DNA of 64,000 nucleotides from Tridacna crocea (lineage: Eukaryota; Mollusca; Bivalvia; Cardiida; Cardiidae). A model generated the notes under the pieces. It had not been told where the DNA came from and searched no databases. It saw nothing but the letters and a program-made list of their open reading frames with translations. A program made the translations under genes and the position numbers. Positions 47,001-59,000 of the stretch are shown one piece after another; the stretch's first letter is position 1; each line of letters opens with the position of its first letter. The DNA lies in the NCBI GenBank assembly GCA_943736015.1, contig OX031065.1, positions 47,966,992 through 48,030,991 on the forward strand, written 5' to 3'.

Positions 47001-50000
47001 TCACGGAAGATACAGATAAGACTGTGCGAATAAGAAAGATATAGGCCTATTGTCCAGTATTTTCTCCTTTTCTCGTAATGTTTTCAAAGACTCTTAGCAT
47101 AATATTAGTAAAAACATAGAAATAGTTTTTCTTAATAAGTTCGGATGAGGTCATTCTCTTACCAAACAAACAAATTGTGGACTGGTCGACAATGAAAGCA
47201 TTTGTAAACAGAGAACACATGAAATATGGCTTGAATTATGGAGTTTGTTTATGAAAGGGATAAAAACATTGCATTTTCCCCTTTTCCCATTACGTTGTCA
47301 AAGGTTCCTTCCACAGTATCGTTGAAACTTGGGACTTATTGGTACAGTGTAGTAGAGCCACTTTTTATATGACAAGCTTATTTGGTCAGTCTGTATTACC
47401 CTGTGTTCTGTATGATCGGTCATTTTTCCTCCAATCAATCACAAGGTCTTTGATGATTAAAAAACTGTACTAATGGAGCTGCCAGTGTGTACTAAGGCCT
47501 TGGTCTTGTAGTTTCCTATTTTATCTTCATTGGTAGATCCGACTAATTCTGGGTCTTTTGATCGTGTGCCTAAGTTCAACCCTCAAACAGAGGCCCCATA
47601 CTAGTTAAGCCATTCCTGTGAAATGTGGCCAAACCACTGACAATGATAGCATTGCCTTCTTAACGCAATCGGACAGTCTTTGACCTTCTTCTAATGCACG
47701 CGAAACATGTAGGGGTATAGGAAGTTGACCCTTATAGTCTATGTTGTGTGTCTGCACCGTAAGTATGGTTAGTCTGTCTTCCATTTCCCTTTGAAAACTG
47801 TTGTTTTTGTCTCCCTCTGAAATTTCTGTGACGGTAACTTCCCTGACTTTGCTCCATGTCTCCATGCTGCTTTTCCATCTTATCTATCTAGTCTTTTAAT
47901 TTCTGTATAACCTTTTACCTCTCATAGTTCAGAAGACTTTGTTTCCATATCTACTTGGGATTGGCATTGTTGATGCCTTGTGGTTGTCGAATCGGCTCCT
48001 ATTTATCGATTTTAATCTTGACATTATCGTAATCATGTCATTCTTATAAGATGTCATAGGTTTGATGTTAGAGGTCAGCCTATGATAGGGTACCCTCTGT
48101 AGAATTGTTTCTTTTTTGGGGTAAAGCAACAGGTTTAAATACCTGGCTGTAAATTTCTTCAATGCTGGTAGAGTAACCTTAGTGTCCAAAGGCAACTGTT
48201 GACATGAATAAAAATTTCTCACCATACTGTCTTTGGTTTCTGTTGTTCCATTAATGCTCTCAAATTTCTGAAGAACAGATTCCAAATTAATTCCAGCTCC
48301 TAATCTTGGAATATCAGCTGCAGTCCTTTTCACTGATCGCCTGATTCCTAAACGTACATGTATCTGATCTTTTGTGTATGTCTTGTCAGCCAACAGGGTA
48401 TTTATCTCAAAGCTTAAAGTTTTTCTTGTTACTTCGCCTTTATTATCTTCCCCATAGAATAAAGATAATTTAGGGTAAGTATGCAGAGCTGTTGGTCTTG
48501 AAAAATCATGATCCGAGACGAGCAACCACAACTGGGCTATTAGTTATAAATTCAAACTTCTTTCTTCTCTTCTTCTTTCAGAGCGCTTTCATTCACGTTT
48601 AAGAATACCACAATACTATGAAAAGGATGTCGTTGGAAAAGAGACCTTGCTTCTTCCTTCGTTGGACAAAATAAACGCATTGAACATTTCAGCAGTTCTG
48701 GCTCTGATTCACCAGTAAGTCGCTCGTTTATGATAAATGTGATTCATTATTATTATAAAAATATACACCATCTTTTGGCGGTACAGCCGCCTTCTGCAAG
48801 TGTGGTTCTGTGAAATAATGCCTGCAGGATTACTCTTGAAGAAGCCAGCTATACTGCCAATTGGCTAAACAATAAACTATGAAATTAAATATTAAAAATT
48901 TAGACCGGTCAAATTTGAAAGCATTTGCAGACGACATTTTCAATGTGGCGCAGAGAATGGGAAGTAATTGCCACAGGTATCCACTAAATATGTGAGCCAT
49001 GCTCGCTTAAAAGTGGTTTTAATGCATCTTCAAAAGGTATTAATCCAGGTTGTCCTGCAGCGATCCGTAACAAGCATTTTCCCCATTTTGTTCCTAATAG
49101 TTTCAAGTTATATTCTTTAAGCAGGGTAGCACTGTCTGGTATAGGGTTCATCTGAGTTTGTTCGCATTTGGGTACCACAATAATTCGTTTACAAAATGAA
49201 TGTTACAAATCTGCAATTAAATGATGATTGGCATGCTACCATGAATCACAGGAATGCATTTAACCCTCCTTTGCTAAAGCATGGATCACATTTAATTGTG
49301 GAAATAATGTTTGTATAATTAAAAACAAATGTTTTATCCTAAATTCCGCCCAGGGTAACTTACCCTTAATTGGAACCAAAGATCTGCATACTGTGGAGGA
49401 AAACTTGAAATAACAGATAAAATGAAGAGTACACGACGATTTATTGCAGATTAACATCAGAAAGTCAAACAAAAACCTGTTGAAATTTCAAGACAGTTAG
49501 GCTTCCCATATGTTTTCAAGAATCCGTGTATCTAAAAATCTTTGATAATACTTTAAAAGAAAGGGTTAACGATGTATTAAAACAAATGTGGTATGAAGGT
49601 ATATGTAAAAGGAACTTAAGTTTATATTTGCAATTTGAAAATGACACTGAATTTAAAAAGTATCTTGATATTCTTCCTATAAACAAACGAACAGATTTAT
49701 CGCATTTACGTTTTTCCCTACATAAGTTACTTATCGAAATTGGGCGACAGGCGAAAAGAAGATTAGAACGCAGACAACGCATATGTTGTATTGCGTTAAT
49801 GACCAAGAAGACGAGTATCATCGTGTCCTAGTTTGCCCTGTTGTGTATACCGACATAAGAAAAAAAAATCATATAACGTGGTCCTTTCATAAAAGTTACG
49901 GCCAGACAACTGAAAGGTTACTTTTCGTTGTAGAAAACGGGGACGAAAGTTTGTGATACTAAGTATCTCTTGCTTGCCTTCTGCTGGAACCATATCTACT

Positions 50001-53000
50001 AGTCCACATGTATCTGCAATACAATACAATTTTTTTTCTATAAATCTGTTTTGTTAATGGTTTCCAGGACCTATTCAAAAGCACTATCTATAGGCAGCTT
50101 TGTGTACCGACCAAAAATGAGCTCATATGGAGAGTGTTTTGTGGCCTCACTTGAAGTACAGTTGTATCAGTGTACCAAGGAGTTTACATACTTCCTCCAA
50201 TCACTTTTTGGTCAGCTACAAGGGTGTCTTGCATAAAAAGAAGAGACCTAATAAATCTTCCAGGACCAACATTTCCCTCTGGATGGTATAGGTGTCGTGT
50301 GCGATTTCTTTATTCCCATTATCGTCTACAGCTCTGGTATTGTTCGGTTTTCAAAGTTTGCACCTTAGTCAAAGTCAATTGTGTTAGGTATTCCAAAATG
50401 AACGATAGATGCGTTGTAAAGAGCCCCTGCGATTGTTCTGGCAATTTGATGTTTGGTTAGGATGGCTCTGGCAAATTTGTGTATAAGTCTGTCACAAATT
50501 TCCAAAGTTTTCCATTGATGGATTCTGGGTAATGTAGCCTATGCTTACAATATCAAACGGCTAAGAGCTCTGCTTACCTAGGGCGCTCTGACTTTTGTTG
50601 AGTTTATCATCAAACAGCGGTTGCACTATTCTCTCCAATTAGTGACATCCTTTCCTACTCCTGGCAAAGAGAAAACTCCCTATTAACATCTCATAATTCT
50701 TACTATCCAGAGTAACTACACTCATTTTGAAGGCTCTGCAGGATTTCTTGTCTATAACTTTTTGGAATGACTGACTGATGAATTTCTTTATTATCTTCAA
50801 TCAAGATTCTGTCAGGATGGCTTTTTAAGACTAGAATTTCGGTACTGCTTCAGCACTTAGCCATCTTTTCTGATTTCTGTGTTCAGTATTTTCTTATAAA
50901 TGCCCGCTACTCTCCGCTGGTCTCTCAGTTTGTACTCTCTTTTGGCTGTTCTTATCTCTTTTAATTCCTTCCGATCAATGGGTTGACCTGTTTTATGAGT
51001 GGGGTCATACAGGTTAAAGCTTGCGATAAGTAAAGTCTCAATGTAAGCTGGTATGTAAATAGGTTACAGATAGCCTTAACTAAACTGTCATCAGTCATGA
51101 TCATTTCTGAGTTGTTTACATCTGATTATCATCCCATCAGCATCTGTATTCTTCATCCCTGATCTGTAATGAATGCCAAACGAGTACTTTGGAAAGGGCT
51201 AAGTCCAGCTTTGCCTAGTTGCAACCAGTTTTGCAGTGGAAGGTAATGCGTAACTGTGTTGTCTGTAAGTACGGTGAAATGATTCTCAGTGAGATAATCA
51301 CTGCATTTCTTGGTAATTTTGTCCATTTGAGAGCTAGGAACTCTTATCTTGTTCACGCTGTTCTTCTGCTGATCTTTCTTTAATGCACGGCTTGCAAAAG
51401 CAATAAATCGCTTCTTTCCTTCTTTTGTCTGGTATAGGACAGCTCTAAGTGCCTTGGCAGGGGCATCTATATGTAATTAAAACGGTAAAGTAAAGTAAGC
51501 ATAAACTAGAATGGGTGATGATGAGCGTTCCCTAACATGATCACAATCAAAGACTTCCTGTTTTGCGTCTGTCCATCTTCATTTTGCTGTCCTTTTCTTT
51601 TATTTCTTTTTGGTAGAAGTTGGTGGGAGTAATTCTGAAAGAGATTGATTTTATTATTCTGCTGTAATCTTTAATGAACCATCTGTAGTAACCTGAGAAA
51701 GCTAGGAAGGATCTGAGTTCATCAGGGTTACTTGGTTCTAGCCAGTTTCGAACTTTCTTGGTTTTGGCTGGGTCAGTTTTTATCCCATTGACTTTATCGA
51801 CATGTCCAAGGCAGCTAACTCCTGGCTTGAAGAAACAGCATTACTCTGGTGCTAGTTTTCATTTGGTTATTTCTCAGTCTTGTAAGAACCGAATCAAGTC
51901 TTTCTAAATGCTGTTTAAATGAATGGCTGAAAATATTCACGTCATCAAGGTAGGTCAAACAAATTTTCATGTTGGGGTCTCCGAAAAGTTTTGCATTATT
52001 CTTTTATAAATTATTCTTTTACTGGGCTGTTAATCATTCCAAAAAGTATTTTGTTATATTTATACAATCGAATGGATCCGACAGTAAATGCTGTTCTTTC
52101 TTTGAAAGCTTCACCAACTTCTATCGATGATATCCAGCTTCTTATATCTATGATGTTAAAGGACTTGGCTCTATGTAATCATGCGAAGATTTCTTCCATT
52201 CTTTGCAATGCAAATGAATCTATAAATGTAATGCTGTAATCCTGGAATCCACAAAAAGCCCTTACTTCTTCTTAGCTAATACGGCATGAGAAGTAAATGT
52301 AGATTTTTATTGTCTAACTATTCCAGCAGCCAATAATTGCTCAATTTGCTGTCTCATCTTTTTGATCATGGACGGTGGTATATATACGCCGATGTCACTG
52401 CGTAAAAAGTACGTTAGTCAAAAGGTTGGATCTAGGCTTAAGCTTGTTACATTTCCCTATGTCAATGTCACTCACTTTAAATATGTCTATGATTTTTCAG
52501 GAGGATTAAAAATTCTTCCTTCTTATCTGCATCAAGGAGTCCTGCTTCATCAATAGTCAGATTGACCAACACTCCTCTTTTCCAATACCCTAATGTACTG
52601 GAACTAGTCATAGGCAGACACTAGTGTCACTTTCACAAAAAATGCACTTTGTCCTAAAGTCACTCATAAACAAATGAACATGTTGCTGTCCTCCAGATCA
52701 CAGTAATAAGGGTTGTTCTTCCAACCTGTGAGGTAAATTGCACAATGTAGGTGGTCCTAGTCCAATAAAGCCCGATGTAATGGTGAATCGTGTAGGGTCC
52801 CAGGTAGGTGAAAATGAGTCGGCAGTACATACATTCTCTGTTTATAAGAAAATGATGAAGCAAAGTCAGTCTGTCCCGCCTTTCATTCTCTTAAAGTTTG
52901 TCCCCAAAACTTTGGTATAACTGTATAACTAAAGTTTACATGTGAACTCTATATTTCTGTAATCACTGATTAATGAAGGTCACTAAGTAATACATGTATA

Positions 53001-56000
53001 TGTTGGAAGAAAGTTGCTTTAAAATATGTTGGGTGCAAATGTTACCTGCTCCACTTATAAAGTTTACGACGAGACTTCTGTGAGATTGTGGGCTTGAGGT
53101 GGAAGTAGACACAACAACTAAAGTTTGTTACACAGTCGTCTGCAATACAGTACAATAACAAAATAAAAAAGAAATAATGTCTACTTTGAAGACAAACTCG
53201 ACTACCTTGCACGTTACAAAGAGATTAGACTGATAAAAAGGATTTTAATTTCCAAAAAGGAACAAAAGGTATCACACCACTACATTAATTTAAAGAGCAC
53301 TCGTCTACAAATATATTAGCAAAGTATTATTACAAGAAGCGAAATGTCCAAAACTTCACTTAATTAATGAGTTCCAAAAATAACATAAATCTAAGGAACA
53401 TTCGTAAGTTTGTCATAGAAGCCTTTAAGAATAAACTCCAAAAATAACATAAATCTAAGGAACATTAATAAGTTTGTCATAGAAGCCTTTAAGAATAAAC
53501 TCAAATTTCTAGTAGAAAGTATTTAGTCTAAGGCCTGGCAAGCTGGATTCAATTTTTTTTCAATCCATCTGGTAGAAAAATTTCATTGGTACCAGGTGAT
53601 AGCACAGCTATATAGAAGTCAAATTAGGGTGGATGCCAGAAACAAAAGTGGTGCAGATTTTTTTCAGACGCCATTTTGTTACCCCACCCACTGAAAATGC
53701 ATTGAATTGAGCTTATGTGTATAAACAACAAAATTTCAATAATTTCAGGACTATATTGATTGCAAATAGGTCTAATTGATAGTTAAGCACATAAGCAATG
53801 GTAAAATTCAGTTACAGGAGAAGATAAAATACATTGGGTGTCCTGGTGTTACCCCACCCGCCAAATTTGCATACATTTTTTGAAAATCATGAGCAACTTG
53901 ATATCATTTAAGACTTTTGTGTTTCACCTTCTTGTGAAAGGGTTTGATGAGAACTAAATGCTTAATGTTGTACTAAATTGCTGCATTGTATATTTGTTAC
54001 GGTCTTGCTTAGCTTTTACCCCACCCACTAATGTATATTCACGGCCATCTACGGGCTATTATATAATTATGGCAGATTTCAGGAGACACGATTTTTGAAA
54101 ATTAAGTTGGATTTTTTTGTTTGATAAGGTTCCTTATATCCACATTGGATTATTGTCTACTGTGATGCAGTGCTAGTTATTACACATCAACATGTCCTTC
54201 ATGTAACAAAATTGTAAAGTAAAAGAAATTCCATTCTAATTTAGAAAAATAAATATTTCCTGGTTCAGATTATAATATTTCACTTCGAATCATCTGTATA
54301 ACACATATTTGTTTTATATTAATTGAGTATTTTGGAACAAAATTTTGGCACATTATATGTCAGAAAAGATCAGTGTTTTGCAACTATTTTAATTTCTTGA
54401 AAAAGTTATATAGATCTAGTAAATAATTCCTAGCTGTTTGTACTTAAAATGTTAAAACTGTTAACTATATTCATGCTATATGCATTAAAAATATCATTGT
54501 TATGTAGGAAATAAATCTGTTACATCATGACATTTCAACAAGAGGGACATTGGCCCTGGATTGCTCACCTGAGACTATAGCTTAATTCCCTCATGTTTAT
54601 GCGATGAACTTTAAACTAACCTGTGACCCCAGGGGCAGGGCCAGTTCTGACCCCAATGGCATAATATGAACAAACTTCGGAGAGGTCCACTAGGAATTGC
54701 TACATGCCAAATATCAAAGCTCTATGCCTTCTAGGTTTAGAGAAGAAGAATTTTATAATTTTCTGTTTTTGTTCCTATGTTTGAACTTGTGACCTCCAGG
54801 GCAGGGCCAGTTTTGACCCCAGGGGCATCATATGAACAAACTTGGTAGAGGTCTACTAGAAGATGCTACATACCAAATATCAAAGCTCTACGCTCTCAAG
54901 TTTCAGAGAAGAAATTATTTTCAAGTTTTCCTTCTTTGTTCCTGTGTTCGAACTTATGACCCCCGAGGCAGGGCCACTTTTGAACCCAAGGGCATCGTAT
55001 GAACGAACTTGGTAGAGGTCCACTAGGAGATGTTACATTCCAAATACCAAAGCTCTATGCCTTTTACTTTGTGAGAAGAAGAATATTGAAGTTTTCATTC
55101 TTTGTTCCTGTTTGAGCTTGTGACCCCCGGGGTGGGGCCAGTTTTGACCTTAGTCGCATTATTTTAACAAACTTGGAAGAGGTCCACTAGGAGATGGCCA
55201 CATGCCAAATATCAAAGCTCTATGCCTTCTACTTTCAGAGAAGAAGATTTTCACGGATTTTGTTTTTTTTTTTCCTTTTTGCGGCCATGGCACCAGAATT
55301 GGGTGGAATTCTATTCTTTGAACAAATTTGGTAGAGCTTCACTCAAGGAACATCCCTGCCAAGTTTCATCAAGATTTGCCCAGTGATTTAGGAGAAGGTG
55401 TTTAAAGAAATTATTAACGGATGACAGATGCTGGACGCCGGACATAGGACAATCACAATAGCTCACCTTTAGCACATTGTGCTAAGATGAGCTAAAAAAA
55501 AAAAAAAAAAAAGAAACCCAGAAAAACACCCACATCCACATCCACATCCACACCCACACACACATATACACATACACACACACAACGCAGTTGTACTGTC
55601 AATGCAGCAAACAAAGAAACTGATGAATGGTCACTCGTGCGTCACAATTATGCTGAATGAACAGCGCATTTGTTAATTTTAAGTCAGCAAGAGGATTTTA
55701 GCTCCACTGGTGGAAGGCCAGCGGGCTTATTTCATGGCCCGCTGTCCGTCGTGTGTCTGTCCGTATGTGCATTAACTTATATTTCAAACATCTTCTCTGA
55801 CACTACCCATCCAAACTTGATGAAACTTCACAGAAATGATCCTGCCATGGCTTTCTTCAGAATTTCTTGAATGAATCTGATTCCTTCAAAAACTCTGTTT
55901 GCCATGGCAACAAAACTGAAAAATGTTGAAATCTTTGAAAATAAAATCTTCTTATCTGAAAGCATAAGGCCTAGGGCTACCAAACTTGGCATGCAGCTTT

Positions 56001-59000
56001 ATGTTGTGAACCTCTACCAAGTTCCTTCAAATAATAGCCCTGGAGTCGAAATTGGCCCCGCCCCGAGGGTCACATGTTTTATACGGGATTATATAGGGAA
56101 AATTTTAAAATCCTTCCTTAGGGCCTTGGGCTACCAAATTTGGCATGTATCTTTATCAACTGGGCGTCTACCAAAAGTGTCCAACTTATAGTCCTGGGGT
56201 CAAATTTGGCCCGGCCTCAGGGTCACAAGTTTTACATAGGCTTATATTGGGAAAGCCTTTAAAAATCTACCAGTACATAGCAGTAAGGCCTATGACTACC
56301 AAATTTTGGATGTAGCTTTATCTAGTGGGCCTCTACCAGAAGGGCTCAAATTATAGCCTTGGAGTGAAGTTTGTTCCCACACCAGGGGTCACAAGTTTTA
56401 CCTTGGCTTTTGTGTTGAAAATTTTATAAATGATCTTTTTACTAACCATAATAAAGCCTAGGGCTACCAAATTTAGCCCTGTTTCATGGATTTCATGCTA
56501 TACATGGCCTTTTTTCTTTTAGGAAACTTTGAAAATCTTCTTGTTTATAACACAACATTCTAGACCTGTATTATTTGGTACGGGGGTTTATCTTGTGGAC
56601 CTCCACCAGGATTCAAGTAATTATAGCTTTGCGGTCAATAATGGCTTTGCCCAGGGGTCAAGGGGTCATAAATTTCTCGTAGGACTTTAGAGAAAAAAAA
56701 TTGTATGTCTTCAAGTTTAGAAACAATTGCCCAGAGTAGTAATATTTGGCTTGTAGTGTTTTCATGTATTAGCCAGTGGCACGATACAGGGCCGTCATGG
56801 CCCTCTTGTGTTAAGTTATATCCCATATTGCATTAGTGAACTAGAGAAACAGATGAATGAAAAAAGAAATAGGACCCTTTTTTGACCTCGGCCTTAGCCT
56901 ATTGTATGTATTCAAGTTTGAAACCATTTGGCCGGAGTTGTAATGTTTGGCTTGTAGTGTTTTCACTTGTTACCCAGTGGAGCGATACAGGGCCATCATC
57001 TCTTTTTTCTAGTCATATCCCCTATTGCAACTGTGAAATAGATTAACAGAGTAGGAGAGTAAGAATAACAAAGGAAATAAAGCATCTTAAGAAATGAAAA
57101 TAGCCAAATCTTAGTGTTGGCATACTTATGGTTACAGTTGTGAATATACATGTATAATGAAATAACGAAATCAAAGGGTAGTGTGCAACAACAAATTCTA
57201 CTGTTGCACTCATAAATAGATCATTTTTGAGGTGCTAAATGCTAAAACTCCATAACTGTTCTTAATTCTGGTCCTCTATGTCTGTCCTAGTAGCTCTAGC
57301 CAAAACTGTGAAAAAATATAGCAAGAAATATTAACACATTCAATGTGAAGACTGAAAATCAGCGATTGTTTTCAATTCATTCTGCAAGGAACATTTATTA
57401 GGTTTTTTACGGTATGTGAAATTTGTCAGACTTGATTTAATATAAGTCTTACATACATGTAAATGTGGATTTTTATGAGCATCTTAAATTCAAAAGATTT
57501 GTCAAAAAGATTGCATTATTTCATTGGTTTTTTTTTCATCATTGTGAACTTAGGAAAAGTTTACTTTTTGTTATAGGCAAATTTGGGGTAGGCGCGTTTA
57601 TTAGCATATAAAAAAAATCTGCACCACTTTCAGATCTGGCATCCATGCTTAAAGTGACTCTAATAGGCTATCCTAACTCACTGTACCATTTGAATTTTTC
57701 TACCAGATGGATTGAAAAAAAAATTAAAAATAGGGCCCTTTTTTGATCTGGGCCTTAGCCTAATTATATTTTGGGTTCACCCTCCAAATATATACACAGA
57801 TAAATAAACACTTTACTGGAAAGCATAGGTAAAATTGTTTTCGTCTTGAAAAATGAACAGGTAGAATGCTGTGACAATGAGTGAAGAAATGTCTGTAGAA
57901 ATTGCCTTTCATTGTAACATCGCTCTACTCTTTTTCTTATAGCTAAACCAATTAACATTCGGTCAAATGATGTTTTATCTTTTAATAATCACAAACCATC
58001 TGCTCTACTCACCTTATTTCAACTACTAACACTGTAGTTACAAATACATGTTTCTGAGAACTTGACGATGAAGATCTGTAAAGGCCAAGTCTTGATTAAA
58101 GATTTATTTATCTATCGCTCATAATCTATATAATGGCTCCCAAATACAGTAATTAACCGTTGTATGTATTTATCTCTTTATATGCTGACAAATATTGCCA
58201 TAAACGGTGGGCGCTGTTGTCTCTTACTGTCTGACAAATTTTATGTGCCTTACTTTTTGACAAAGGAACCAATATTGCAGTAAATCATTGTGTGCATATT
58301 CTTTGACAGCCTAACAAATATTGCAGTAAGCCATTTTGTTTTGTAACTCACTGTCTTTTACTTGAAATAAACCATCGCGTGCAATTACCAGTATCTGCTT
58401 CACTGGCAGATGTCTAATAAATGCTATAAACCTTGGTGTGTTGTTGTTTCTGATTCTACTTTGCATTAAATCACTATGTACTCTTCATAATATCTGTGAT
58501 TTCATTTTTTTTTCCTCTACAATGTGTGGATTTTTGTTCCAATTCATTGTAAGTTACCCTGGGACAGAGGTTAAGATCAAAGCATGTATTTGAATCATAC
58601 AAATGACATATCCCGTTTTCTTTCGATATGATTCCTGTAGTCAACGCATAATGGCACTCCATGGATTATTTCAGTATTGGTAAGCCAGTTAAGAGATAGT
58701 TGCAAATCACGGTTTAAATAATGCAGTGTTAGTCTGTCAAGAGAAAATAGCACACCACGTGTTATTGATATATAAGTCAGCAAGTCCGTAGACATTTCAC
58801 AGTTCAACACGGCATGTACATTTTATCTACTACCCATGCAGTGTAATGGGGTAACACGATCCTGTACTCAGAATGACATTCATTAAACCATGTGAATGAA
58901 TTTAAATTCTTTAAAAAGTTGTTAACTGTAAACAGGACATGCTTGGGAAAAATGATAGAGTATAAAACATCCAGAGAATAATATTAGGACTGAGACATGG

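Larger units (their letters stand above)
53525..57765. mobile_element. Candidate large TIR element (about 4.2 kb) with nested insertions
   Basis: The left end (53525-53670) contains CTAAGGCCTGGCAAGC, TTTCAATCCATCTGGTAGAA and AGTGGTGCAGATTTTTTT. The right end (57610-57765) has the same blocks inverted (AAAAAAATCTGCACCACTTT, TTCTACCAGATGGATTGAAA, GGGCCTTAGCC). The interior has three GTTACCCCACCC-type motifs (53680, 53846, 54016) and two Helentron-like insertions, and no transposase frame. TIR length is roughly 130 bp with moderate divergence. The superfamily is unknown. Confidence 0.5.

Noticed and set aside
48984-49178. 64-codon frame with LLKEYNLKLLGTKWGKCLLR
   Set aside because: Looks weakly protein-like but matches no family I know and lacks neighbours; left as unassigned intron sequence.
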